DNA of 64,000 bases, taken from contig OX579636.1 in NCBI GenBank assembly GCA_951230915.1, positions 1,379,001 to 1,443,000 on the forward strand, given 5' to 3'. How positions within the stretch are numbered: the first letter of the stretch is position 1; each line of letters opens with the position of its first letter. A program made the position numbers and the translations under genes. Under the pieces are notes generated by a model. That model did no database searches. It saw only the letters and a program-made list of their open reading frames with translations, and had not been told where the DNA came from. Below are positions 22,990-34,929 of the stretch, piece after piece. Source of the DNA: Antitrichia curtipendula. Taxonomy: Eukaryota > Streptophyta > Bryopsida > Hypnales > Leucodontaceae.

Positions 22990-25635
22990 TTGTGGTTGAT
23001 TATGAAGTCAGCAGTGTTTCTTCCAACATCTCCAATGCCTTCCTCTACTATTGGTATGCCTCTCTTCTCCTGTAAATAGCCTAGATGGTGTTTAATTTTT
23101 GGTTTTTATATATGTTTTAATGCGTTTTTGTCTTATGTTGACAAATTATTTTGTAGTTCTGTATTTTAGTTGGTGATTTTGAGATAGTACTTTGACCAAG
23201 TGGGAGTCATTTTTGCGGCTTATTTTTAGGAGTTTAATGGATGATGTGGCAGTTTTGCCAAGTTGATGGATAATGTGGCCTAGTTAGAATGGAACTTGTG
23301 TTCAAGCCAACTTAGAATGGGAATGGTTAGTAATTGGCAATTAGTTGTTGTAGAGAATAATTATTCTAATTTGGTAGCTGTTGATGGTTAGGTCGTCTCC
23401 TTTATGTGAGGTCACCGTCAGCTTGCATCCTATTAAGGGTGGTTCTTCTTCATTTTTCTTAAACCTACTTGGAGAGAGAGCTCAGTGCATGTCCCAGTCT
23501 AGTTGGCTTGTATTTTCATGTATTTTTGTATGCTTGTGAATGAGAATGTGGTGATGGAGTAATGGAGTGACAAAGTGAATTTGCGGTGATTCGTGGTGAG
23601 AAGTACTATTTGGTTGATATGATTGGAATGTCCAAGTTGGATGTTGTGATGCAATGAGTGAAATCTAATTGGATGTGTTACAGTCAGTGAACAATTTGTA
23701 ACAATACTTTGATCACCAATTCGGAAATAATATAAAAGTATACTCAGCCGAATTGGTGTATTGTGATAGAAGTGCAGTGTGTATGTATATTTGAAACTGT
23801 GTAGAATTGAGAAATTATATAATGTTAATTATAATTGTGTGGAGAGATGAAATCAATATATTGATGTAGAAGTGATCTATGAGACTAATTGAAAATTTGT
23901 AATCATGCTAGTGTATATTTAGTCCAACCAAGTCGGATATTGAATTATGGATGTATGTCAAAATGAGAAGCCCAAGTTGGAGTTGTGTGTGTTGTAGTGA
24001 AGTCTGTTGGAATTCCAAGTTGGATTATTGAATTTAAGTTGAGATATTTTAATTTTAGATATAGAAACTATTAGTATAGATTCCCTACTCGACGGTCTCC
24101 TTTGGAACAAACTTATTCTACTAAATGGATAATTTTCAAATAAGTCATTATTCTCCTTCAACTCCTTCCTTCATATATCTAAGCCTAGTATTAGTTGGTT
24201 GAAGTGATTTTAAAGTCTTCAAGTTGATGTTGATTTTCTTCTTTGCCATCTTATTCGTCATGTAAACTTTGACTCCAATTTTTCTTCTTTGCATTCACTA
24301 ATCTTTGGTACCATTGTCTCCATCTTGTTCTTGCAGAACTCTACCTTCAGTTGTTGCCTTAGAGACTAAGAAATGCCCTCTCTCTAGTATTTGTAGTTGC
24401 CTGGCATGAAATTTCTATAATCTTGCTACGTCATTTGGTTCATTCTTCACTTTAATTTTTTTGCCAAGGACCTTAACTCTCATTCTTCACTTTAATTTTT
24501 TCTCCTCCAATATACACTCTACCTCATCTTAAAATATAGAACTAATGAGTTCTTCATATTCAATCTCTTTTGCATCATGTGATCCTAAGTCTCTCTCTTC
24601 TTCTTCACTATTGCTTGTGTAGTCATTGTAGTCATTTTTCTCATATGCTCTCTCAAATCTACTATTCATGTGCAAATTTGAAGAGTCTTCTTCCTCACTG
24701 CTAACTGATGACATTTTTCCTATTCACTTCCTGTTCACTTCCTACTCACTTTGTTATGGGATGTTTCACTCATATTGTTTCATAGCCTACTTGTCTACAC
24801 CTTCAAGAAACTAAATTTGCTCTAATAAAATTGCCAAAGGTAGCTATGGATGTTTTTCCCTCAAACCTTAACTATTGTTTCTTGTCCAATTTGCCCTCTT
24901 ACCCAGCCATAATGCATTCCTATGACCGTCATGTTAGGTTGCATTCCAGCATTAATTATTCCTTCGGCAAACGAACCAATGGCTTAATATGCCCCTAATT
25001 TTAATAGAGAATCGTCATGTATTCTATTATTTACCAAATAGAAGCCGCCTATTTGAATCATCAAGTCACCTTAAATCAGCCCATTTTCATCCATTTTGCT
25101 ATTCATTTGAATTCAACTCTTGAAGGTCTGTTATTCATCTAAATAATCCCAAAATGAGAGCCTTCATAAAGTCCAGAATGGCATAAACGTCCATAATGGG
25201 TTGTTTTATCTCAGTAGCTTTGACCAATTTCTGTTGTAAGTGTCTAGAATCTTGATCACATTGAGGTTGTTTCATCATGGCAAATGTGATTGCATCCTAG
25301 GTTCTGAAAGTTTTTATCAATTTTGATGTTTTCTGCACTCTTTGTTTCACTCATGTATTGTGACTACCGGTTACCTATGGATTTTCCAACAGGTCACTGT
25401 CGGTATTCACATCCGAAGAAATAAATGCGTACACTTATTGATCGCATTTTTGACACCAACAAAACACTTCCTTGCACTCACACCCACCAATTTCAGAGCC
25501 CAAGCTTCAATTACTCCGCTTGCCATAAATTTTGAACGGCACCCAAAAGTGACAGACTTTTCTTTTTCCATCAAGATCAAATGCAAATTGCACATAATCG
25601 GACCAGTGGAAAGTCGCTTAGAAGACACAAGCAGC
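22990..25635. other. Intergenic DNA between decayed coding remnants
   Basis: Apart from the 24190-24714 tract, no gene is seen. CCAAGTTGGA recurs at 23631, 23971 and 24009. A terminus related to the 34291 element lies at 25190-25212. Confidence 0.4.
24190..24714 (-). pseudogene. Acidic minus-strand coding tract with a frame shift, unrecognised
   Basis: An ATG at 24714 opens MSSVSSEEEDSSNLHMNSRF and continues acidic to a stop at 24529. In another frame the sequence goes on as RMRVKVLGKKIKVKNEPNDV, KFHARQLQILERGHFLVSKA and GVKVYMTNKMAKKKINI. This suggests a longer decayed gene. Its orientation matches the remnants at 22485-22985. Confidence 0.3.
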
Positions 25636-25639
25636 CTTG

Positions 25640-25868
25640 TTAACCCTTAAACGCCGAGGCGGACGTTTTGCGGCCGATGAATGACAAGAGAATCTGCTGT
25701 GTAGGACAGAAGTGCAACTATCCATCCTCCAAATTTTGTGAGAAAAGGGAAGATAATCTATAGTAGTTTGACTTCCAATGAGTGCTTTTGCATTATTTTA
25801 ATCCAACAACTCACACGGTGTCAAAACAGATGGTTTCCACGGTTATGAGCCCATCGTTTAAGGGTTAA
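25640..25868. mobile_element. TTAA-flanked MITE (229 bp)
   Basis: TTAACCCTTAAACG at the left and CGTTTAAGGGTTAA at the right form a perfect 14-bp inverted pair that includes TTAA. The inside is GC-richer than its surroundings. The next 130 bp end in another family-like terminus, GGGCGGTGAGGGGTTAA (to 25997), whose left partner I could not find; a relative of that terminus recurs at 30094-30112. Confidence 0.8.
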
Positions 25869-26003
25869 GAAGGCTTTTTTCAAACCACACGGTGAGTTTG
25901 ACCAATTTCAGCCCAATCTATTATTGCAAAGCAACTTTTGGGTTGGTCCCCAAAGCCTTGATGACAATGCTGGGTGCCCTTGGGCGGTGAGGGGTTAATA
26001 TCT

Positions 26004-26909
26004 TTAATCCCTAAATGTCCGAGGCACCAAATTTTGGTGCTGATGATACTTTGAAGTTAAAAAAATAAAACCTTATCTAGTTATTATTTTCAATACTTCA
26101 CATTTTTCAAATTTTCTTTTTGAAGTCTAATCTTAGCATCAAAAATTTGATTATGAAAATTATTAAATATGATTTTTTCATTCAAGATTTTGTACAAGGG
26201 TGTCCACTGCATTCTTGACTTTCTGTAGTGTTGAAGGCTTTTTAAAATGAGCCTCAAATACACTAGATCTTGGAGTAAATATCACATTAGAAATTCATTT
26301 GAAAAAATTGTAGAATAGATTTTGAAAAGCCATAAATTGATTGGAGTTATGCATATGTTATCCTTTATCATATTTTTTTGGTGACCAACATTTTAGATTT
26401 GACATGTGAAAAGAATATTGAAAGACTTCAAATCACTTTTGCAGTTTTAACACCCTCACAATCAAACAATATAAATTTTCAATCCATAAGTGATATTGTT
26501 GTGTTTTCTTTTTCCTCTATGTAATCTCTAATTAACCCTTTATGTACTAAGAATTCATGATCTTCAGTTGCAGATTTTGATTAATTATATTATAGAAAAT
26601 ATAATAGAAATAGAAAATTTTATTATATCATTAGCTTAAATGAAGAACATTGTATGCATTGGTTCAAATACACAATTATTTAAGTTTAAAGAAATCTCCA
26701 TATAAACTCTTCAACATTGCTTAAAAAAACGTGAGACCCAATTTGGGCTTCTTAGACACTAAAGGGTTAACATGTCTAGTAACTCTAGATTGAATTTGTA
26801 TGGTTATAATTCAGAAAAAATTGATGCAACTTATAAAAATGTTGGCTTTTGTTTAATTTACAACAAATTCTTAGAAGCTCAAAAAATGCCTTAGGCATTT
26901 AGGATTTAA
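26004..26909 (+). mobile_element. TTAA-flanked element, copy B, split by a nested insertion
   Basis: Left end TTAATCCCTAAATGTCCGAG; right end GCCTTAGGCATTTAGGATTTAA (degraded). The body follows copy C closely to 26531, is interrupted by the 26532-26770 element, then resumes at CATGTCTAGT and runs to the right end. Copies A and C show the same junction without the insertion. Confidence 0.82.
26532..26770. mobile_element. TTAA-flanked MITE nested in copy B (239 bp)
   Basis: Termini TTAACCCTTTATGTACTAAG and CTTAGACACTAAAGGGTTAA are inverted, with TTAA on both sides. The matching site in copy A (reverse strand, 13603-13606) is an intact TTAA, and copy C has CTCTAACATG there (45354-45363), so the insertion target was a TTAA. 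Confidence 0.83.
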
Positions 26910-27351
26910 AATAGCTGGTATGCAGTGTTGAAATGTTACCTTCATGAAGTGAGCATATAAATGAAGTAAGAATATAAATTGAATTGAGTTAGGACACAAT
27001 CCATTATCGTAACTTCCTAGAAGCTTGGTCAAAAAATAAATAATCAAAGGGACGTCTAAATTTTTGGAATTTTCTTGACCTAGTTTGCCCCTTTTAAATA
27101 AAATCTATTAAAGAATCAGTACCTAATTCATAGAAATTCAATTTGCTCCACACAATCCCTTCTTTGTTAATAACTTCAAATATACATTATAAAGTTTTTA
27201 GTCTCAACATTTTGATTGTTTTCAAGCACAACCTCTCACAAAATAATTTCAACCACCTCATATGAAAGTAGAAACAACCATCCAAAACTGTAAGAACAAC
27301 TTGGATGAATGTTTAACTTATATTTTTATTATACTTTAAAACTGTTCAATT

Positions 27352-28230
27352 TTAACCCCTAAAGGATCGAGGAGCCCACTTGGGCTTTTTGAAAACTTGG
27401 GCAAGCTCTATTGACTTTACAATTTATTATTTTTGCAATTTTTTTTTAGAATGGATGCTTATTATTATAATCTATGTTTCATGTCATTTTGATAAATATT
27501 GCAAAAATTAGAAGTTTTTTTAAGAATTTCAATGTCAAATTGGACAGCAAGAAGTATATTTTAAACAATATTAATTATTTTTTTGAGGATTATATAGATT
27601 GATACCTACTAAAAAAAATTGAACAATTCAATTTTGAATAATGAGGTAAAAATTATGTAGAGTTTTATTTTGTGGACAATGAAGGTAGAAAAAACATACG
27701 AAGTCTTTTTTTGGTCTCAATTTTGAAATTTTCAATTAAATGTAAAAACAAAAGATATTAACTGTTTACTAGAATATATTCACCGTTGAAATTAACAATT
27801 TTAAAATTCTTCCAAAAGTTACTAGCATACTAGTTATATATTTCATCAATAACATTTTGTCTTTTATAATTTTTAAATAATGATTATGAACGTTTTTATG
27901 GTTAAATTTTCAATCTATTTTTCAAATTATTAAGTAAAATTCACAAGTTATAGAACATATGATTTTTTTTGTAAAAATGTTGAAAGACAAAACTTCACCT
28001 TTTAAGGACTAAAAAAGCCTAGATTTTGAAGTTTAGACACCATGAACTTGCTATTGGTAGAGATATTCACTCTAAAATTTTGAAACAATATTATTGAACA
28101 AGTTAACCGAAAGATCATATGGTTGGTTTTGTTAAAAAATAAATATTGATGAAGATTTTGACCTTGCCTTAGCAACAAGTATTTTGAAGTAGTTTTGGGC
28201 CTTTAAACATTCTGGTCCTTTAGGGATTAA
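27352..28230. mobile_element. TTAA-flanked element, separate subfamily (879 bp)
   Basis: Left TTAACCCCTAAAGGATCGAG and right GGTCCTTTAGGGATTAA are inverted, bordered by TTAA. The body is AT-rich, non-coding and not obviously similar to copies A-C, so the termini are shared but the interior is not. Confidence 0.7.
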
Positions 28231-28524
28231 TTCCTCAAGGTCATCATAACCTTTTTGGGTTTAAGAACATCATTGCTTTTGAAGTGTTATAGTACAAAAT
28301 GTCACTAAGGTATAGAAATCTCAACTATACAATCTTGTAGTGTACGTATTGTAAATGACATGAATCGAATTTGGAGTCATTTGGCTCCATAGATTGCAAG
28401 ATAATAATGTTTTAGTGTTAAAAAAAGATGCTAAAATTTCCAAGCAACACATCGGAGGTGAAATTTGATTTCTAAACCTACTCAATTTAAAAAAAATTAA
28501 ATTATAAAGAGATTCAATACCAGT

Positions 28525-29433
28525 ATACAATGACTAACAAAACCAAGTACAAAATTGAAATGTTTTCATTCAAACAACTATATCATAAGCATCAATGGAC
28601 AAAGTCCAAAAGTAGATGTAGGGAAGTTGTAGTGTGCAACATACTCGTTACCATGGAAGTTTGAAGAAAAAAATAGTAGTTATTTGAAAAAAAATCAACC
28701 TCAAGATTAGCCATGTTCAACTCAAATTTGTAATTACTTCATCTTTTGCCAATTTTTTCTTAAAATTCAAAAAAATAAAACTGTGCCTTGGCATGTTGGT
28801 ATACATCATTTCAGATTGTTGTAAATTTTTTTTTGAAGGAAATTAACATTTTTAGAATTTAAAATATCAACAATTTGAAAAACATACAAATAGTGTTGGT
28901 TCTACAAAATATATGAGGTTTTCTTTTGAATTGAGAGCATGGGATAGTATTTGTCATTGTAGAGAGAGTACATGTTGCAATATGGACCATTGTTATATCT
29001 TAATGCCCTTGCATTTTGAAATATTTGTTGAATTGGGCAATGCATTCAATTTATATTTCACAGCCGTATAATGCATTTTTAGGTTCAATTTTTTGAATTT
29101 AAAGACTAGAGTTCATGAAGCATATAATTGATCCAACAATTTTGATTTATTTTTAATTTTCATGGTTAATATCATCAAAAAACTGAAAACTTACAATTGT
29201 GAGTTGAAGCATGAAAATTAAAAAGTTACAAATGTAAGTTGAACATGGCTAACCTTGAAGTTGATTTTTTTCAAATAACCACTCTTTTTTTTCAAACTTC
29301 CATGGTAACGTATAGTATGTTGCAATCTACAACTTCCATACATCTACTTTTGGACTTTGTCCATTGATGCTTAGGATATGGTTGTTTGAATGAAAACGTT
29401 TCAACTTTGTACCCAATTTTTTTAGTCACTAGT
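28525..29433. repeat. Large inverted repeat, arms of about 0.2 kb
   Basis: The left arm (28525-28740) and right arm (29217-29433) are inverted copies: for example, TCAATGGACAAAGTCCAAAA on the left against TTTTGGACTTTGTCCATTGA on the right, and TAGCCATGTTCAACT against AGTTGAACATGGCTA. A spacer of about 475 bp separates them. No TSD was recognised; this could be a MITE with long ends or a fold-back transcript source. Confidence 0.8.
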
Positions 29434-29569
29434 ACAAACACATTGGTGAAAGAAAATATCATTCAATAGACTTACTGTATTTGCAAAATGGCTTTGAAAT
29501 GTCAAAAAATATCAAGAAAATTTGCAAAAAACATTTTAAAGGCTGAACCTCCATCTACTAAAATGCTTC

Positions 29570-30070
29570 TCAACTAACCAGAACTTCTTGGATTAATATG
29601 ACATATTAACTACAAAAACTAGACTAGTTTGTGCAACTTTTCCAAAAACATTTATTGAAAAATAAAATTTGTATGAAGAAGAAATAAGCCGCCAAAATTC
29701 ATTGTAATCCAAAAATGTCTGGGTTTCAAACTTTGAATTGCTCCCAAACATTCAAAGCACTATGGATTGGAAAGAAAAAATTTACCACAATAACTAGAGT
29801 TCAAAAAAAAATAATCCAACAAATTTGCTTGAAAATGAACATTGGATGAAGGAGATACAAGTCTCCAAAGTTGTGGCCATCAAAATGCATTTTGGTGAAT
29901 TCAAATTGAATCATTAAACTTCAAATGGCTTCCAAAATATCAATATATCTTGATTTGATCTGAAAAAATTAACTACCAAAACTAGAATATAGTGAAAATT
30001 TTCCCACAAGTTTTATTGAAATTGAGACATTGGATGCAAAAGTTATAGCACTTTTAATTAGACTTCCAAC
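29570..30070 (+). repeat. Three diverged tandem units of about 180 bp
   Basis: Each unit has a ..GGATT..AACTACAAAAACTAG block (29609, 29783, 29972), then a CAACAAATTTGCTTGAAAAT-type and ACATTGGATGAA-type block and a CTTTGAATTGCTCCCAAA-type block. Spacing is about 174 and 189 bp. An incomplete earlier unit may start near 29460. Confidence 0.6.
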
Positions 30071-30119
30071 TATGTGAGGACAATTTTGGTCCCCTTGGGT
30101 GGTGAGGGTTAATATCTTA

Positions 30120-31330
30120 TTTTTGGGGTTGTCTATCTGTTTTTGCACTTTAATTTATTATTACATAGAATGCTATCTAAGCTGATAGGAAGCTATGGAA
30201 GCACATACGCAAGCCCCAAATCCTTTACTTAGCATGCTCCGTTTAACTATATAATATACAAATGATTTCTAAATAATCTATAATATTATTTTTTCAAAAA
30301 AAGCATCACATGTTTTTTAGAAACTTTAAAATAAAAAATAAAAAATGAAAAATGAAAGTGTTAAAACATACAACACGCATATTATTTTTCTAATACAATG
30401 CTTTGTATAAAATTAAAAAAACTAATATTATTTAAATTAAACTATTAAAGGATTGAGTCCAGTCACCAGCTCATCACCACATAGTCCAACAATCAAACTT
30501 CAACATCTTCCACTCTCTATCTTCTATTTTGTCACTTTTTATAAGTGAGTTTTTTAGTAATATTTTTCAGTCATGTCACATATAGCTACTATGTAGATAT
30601 GTCATAAAATTTTCAGATTTGTTTATGAAAAGTTCAAAACTACCATGAATTTATGAATAAAAAGTAGAGAAAATTCATATCTAATCCAAAATATTCTTAC
30701 AAAATAAAAAACAAAAAAACACATTATATCAGAGATCATTATAGCATAAATTTTTTTTCTTTACCACTTTGTATTTAAAATTGTGGTTATGGATCTTCAA
30801 CTTCAAACTTCAATAAAATGCTAAAATTTTGTAATCTTGGAATTTTTTCAAGGTCACTAGAAATTAGATTCTTAAAGGTTTATTTATTTTTGGTCTTGCA
30901 TAAAATTAAAAAAAAGAATATCATTTCAAATGTCAAAATCAAATTTTCAAGGAAACAAACTTAAAGCTCATAGTATTGAAACAAATTGTGTTTGCATATG
31001 TTTTTTTGGTAAACTACTTTGAATAAATCAGAAAACAAATATTATAACTTGAATTTAACTTAATGATGTGGGTATAGCATCAATAACATTGCATACAAAA
31101 TAATTAATGAAAGTCATATTGTTCTTCACTGGACCATCCCAAGGACACTTTTTGTCCTTGGCATCTTTTAAGACCTCAAAATTGGTTGGGGCAAATTACT
31201 CTCCTACTCATCCTCCTGAAGTCATTCCAAGGATACATGTAAAATAAAAGATCCCCTATTTCGTGCTTGATAAATTTGTCTTGTACCTCTCTCCTCTCTA
31301 AGTTAATCTTGTCCGTGGGGGTAGGCAGTG
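30120..31330. other. AT-rich intergenic DNA
   Basis: No coding or repeat structure that I can support. Confidence 0.5.
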
Positions 31331-31338
31331 ACTGCCTC

Positions 31339-31380
31339 TTTTGGGTGCATTGTGACAAAAGTGTCACAATGCACCCAAAA
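31339..31380. other. Perfect 19-bp stem with 4-nt loop
   Basis: TTTTGGGTGCATTGTGACA (31339-31357), loop AAAG, TGTCACAATGCACCCAAAA (31362-31380). Perfect pairing is unusual amid the degraded sequence around it. No associated gene. Confidence 0.9.
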
Positions 31381-31549
31381 TCCAATTTCTTTTTATTAAT
31401 TCTCTTGTACCCCCCAGGATTTTTTGAAATTAATTTTGAAAATTTCAAAATTTCATACCCACCCCCTTCCCCCTGCCTTCTTGTAATTTTCAGAAAGGAA
31501 TGCAATTGACAAGCAATATGGGATAAACAACATCCCATATCTTGCACCC

Positions 31550-31700
31550 GTACGCATATGCATATGCATACGCGTATTAGTATTTGTATCCAATATTATA
31601 TTGTATCTGTATCTGTATCCATATTCATGTTCAATATTTACTATGTATTTGTATACATTATTGTATCCGTATCCAATATTCATTTTGGTATCCGTATCCG
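31550..31700 (+). repeat. Degenerate GTATCC/GTATAT hexamer microsatellite
   Basis: CATATG palindromes grade into imperfect TGTATC and CCGTATC hexamers. It produces Tyr/Arg/Asn-rich open frames on both strands that are not genes. Confidence 0.75.
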
Positions 31701-31922
31701 TATTGATATTTGGACGGCCCAAGATAAATCTCACAAAATCAATGGATTATGATTTTCTGAGAAATCAACGGCGATTTCAAAGGTAAACATTTGTTAAAAA
31801 CAAACAATCAACGGCCTTCAAATTTTTTCAGAAGGGGGGGGACTAATACAAACCAGAGGTGACAGCCTCTTTTCACTGGATTGTGGATTGTGGGTGGCCT
31901 CCAATTGCAACTATGAATTTAA

Positions 31923-34023
31923 GGGCCGGTTTATACACGCTCTAGGGCCGGATGGATTGCCGGCCCGATTTGCCATCAATCCGGCCTTCAATCCGGCCCC
32001 AATTCACCACTCCGGCCCTAAACAATGTAAAGTGGTGAGGCCGGATTCTAGGGCCGGATTGCCAATTCATCACTCGGCCTTAGATAATGTAAAGTGGTGT
32101 GGCCGGATTCTAGGGCCGGATTGTTGATTATGTGCTCTTGGATTTTCTTAATGTTCAAATAAAAAAATATAAAACATGAATATTTCCTTTCTCTTCTTAT
32201 TTTTTCTATTTCAAAAGAATAAAAGAGATATTTTCTTAGTTTTTTGTTCTTTTTTCTTCTCATTTGTTCAATTTCAAATATAGAAAAGATAGTTTAAAGA
32301 TTTTTTAAACCCTTTTTTTTTCTTCTTACTTTATCTATTTCAAAAATAGAAGAGAGATTTTTTAATATTTTAAAAAGTTTTTGTTTTCTTTCCTATCTTC
32401 TATTGGAAAAAAAAATTTATTTTATTTGAATCTTTTCCTTTCTCTTCTTGTTTTTGTATTCCGAAAGAAAGAATTAAAAACAAAAACAAAAGCTTGGAAC
32501 TTTTCCTTTCCTTTCCTATTTTTTCTATTTAATTTTTAATTTTTTTAAAATCATATTTAAACAAAAGCATACTTCATTTATTATAATATTTTTTTATTAT
32601 TATTTCTATAGTCAATGTACATTAAGTCACATTCCCTATTTTCCTACTTTTGCAACATGGTGACTATACAAATGCATAATGTTTTAAAGTAAACATGCCT
32701 ACATAAGACATAATGAGTGTTTTGCCTTATTACAATTGGCAAAAAAATTCAGATTTTTTTCCATACAAACATAATAGTGAGAAATAAAGAAAGTAGTTGA
32801 ATTTTTTATATACAAAGTATGAATTTTTTATAAATTTTTGAAGTATATTGTCCAATTGGCTTAAAAGAGTCTATACACTACTCCAAAATCAACAAAAAGT
32901 CAGTGTATGCTTGATGGCTATCCTACTACCTAAAGCAATTACAAAATTTTATAACAGGGTCACAACATAAAGGAATAAAAAAATCAATTACTTTGATGAA
33001 TTGGTACTAAAAAGGTAGAAGTTTCTATATTAATCACTAATAGCTCCATCACCATCACCCAAGACATTGATTTTGGCCACTAACCAACCTAATGAAGTCC
33101 TAATTTCATCTATTGAATTTTTTTTTGTCTTGGGTTGATGTAAGACTCTAATGGGTCATTTCCTAGGTGCATATTATAGGTGGTTTGCCTATCATATGCA
33201 AATTAATCTTAGTATCATTAGTATTATTCCTTATTTTCAAGTTTAGTCTCAATTCTATATTGACACTTATGCAAATAGCCCTAATTATTTTTTAATTATT
33301 TTTTGGGGAAAGAAATGGGTCTAGACTCAAGGTGTAAAGCATGTGGATTTTAATTATAGAATATTTTAATGGAAAATAAAAATAAAAATAAAAATTCTAA
33401 TGTTTTTTCTTGAAGATTTTTTCTTATGTTGAAATTCTTTTTTAATATTATTATTTTTTAATTTAAAAATTAAAATTAAAATTTTAGAAATTTCCATTAT
33501 AATTATCTCCAGGGGCTCTATTTACATATGGCTAGTCACTGCCTTGGTTGCAAATCTGTAATCCCATAAATGAAAAATAATTATTGATTACTGATTAAAG
33601 TTAAATCAGTGACAGAACGTAAATCTTCAATGTGACAGAACAAGCAGACCAAAACTTTCTTGTTTCACTTCTTATCTAGTTTATTTGTAAAATCAAAAAG
33701 TTCGTAAATAAAATAAAAAATAAAATTCTTTTCATCAATGGTGGAGATTTGTACAATCTAATGGAGGAGCCCAATCCGGCCCCAATCCGGCCCTAGATGA
33801 GAGTTCGGGCCACCCAAAACCTCGTCCCGATTGCTCCCTTGGGGCCGGATGGTTTGGCGCCAAAACCGTGCCACCTAAGCCGACACGTAGGATGAGTGAT
33901 GGTTCCATCCGGCCCCAAGTATAAAGCCCTTCGGCCGGATTTGGCGAAATTGAGAGATTCTATTGGTCCAAACTTGGAGAGTTCCGGCCGGCCTTCAATC
34001 CGGCCCCAAGTATAAACCGGCCC
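31923..34023. mobile_element. PIF/Harbinger-type non-autonomous element, 2.1 kb, TSD TAA
   Basis: Left terminus GGGCCGGTTTATAC and right GTATAAACCGGCCC are a perfect 14-bp inverted pair, flanked by TAA (31920-31922 and 34024-34026). A 3-bp TAA/TTA target and GGG-initial ends are typical of PIF/Harbinger. Both subterminal regions (about 31920-32125 and 33770-34023) are dense in CCGGCC/GGCCGGAT, including two copies of CCGGATTCTAGGGCCGGATT. The 1.6-kb centre is AT-rich and non-coding. Confidence 0.82.
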
Positions 34024-34290
34024 TAAGATTTGCCAATTTCATCATGTACATGCCAAACACCGTAAAAGATTTCAGCGTTTTCCGTTGGGGACAAGCAAGG
34101 GGTCGGATCACCCCGTCCTCCAAATTCATGTCAGGGTTCAAACCCCTTTTCGATCTCACCCCTTTTTATTCACCAATCCCAACCAAGCCTCTCATTCCGT
34201 AGCACCCAGTTATTTATGAAAGCCCCCCTTCCTTGGTCTACTGTAGTTTCTTTTATATCCCCGCCAGTTTGCACTTTGATCAGAGACCAA

Positions 34291-34786
34291 TAAGGTAAAA
34301 CAGCCCATTACGGACCAAATGGGGGGTTTGCCCTCTTGTCATTACTGAATTTTTTTGATTCTTTTCTCACACAAACACAAGTGATAAAAATGGTGAGAGC
34401 AGTTGAAATTATATTTTTTTGATAAAGTGTGAATTTGTTATAAATTTCTGAAGTGTTTTGCCCATCATGGCTAAAAGAGCATATAGACTACCCCAAAACC
34501 AACAAAAATTATATCCATAACACTCATCTAACTCACCTATTGCGGTCACAATGTTTTTTTAAATAGAAGGCCTGAAAAAGTCACATCCTACAATGAATTA
34601 ACACTAAAAAGCTGGAAGTTCCTATTGTGGTTACTAATTACTCCATTCCAGTTATCTAACCCATTGATTGTGGCGCAGATTTAATTCACTGGAAGAAAAC
34701 CATGATTCATTAAAAAAAACCCATAATGGGGTCATTCCTAGGAGTCCGTAATGGGTAAAAGTTCCGTAATGGGCTGTTTTACCTTA
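34291..34786. mobile_element. TA-flanked inverted-terminus element, 0.5 kb
   Basis: Left TAAGGTAAAACAGCCCATTA and right TAATGGGCTGTTTTACCTTA are inverted copies including a TA at each border. A second CCGTAATGGG copy lies just inside the right end. Single-ended relatives occur at about 14804-14830 and 25190-25212. No transposase. It ends about 150 bp before the GC-rich leader of the BRUTUS-like gene. Confidence 0.7.
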
Positions 34787-34929
34787 AGCAATGATGTGGA
34801 CGTGCCACTAACCAAGTTGTCCCCCCAAGACTGGACGAAAGTTTTCATCCAGTTTTGCTCATGAAAAAGTGAGTTAGTCCAGTTGGACTGACCCCTGGCC
34901 AGTTCTAAATTTAGAGGATAGTGTGCCTG

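Noticed and set aside
31176..31547. 123-codon minus-strand open frame
   Set aside because: It crosses the perfect hairpin and the low-complexity region; no domain signal.
31453..31786. Tyr/Asn/Thr-rich open frames on both strands
   Set aside because: They are translations of the GTATCC microsatellite.
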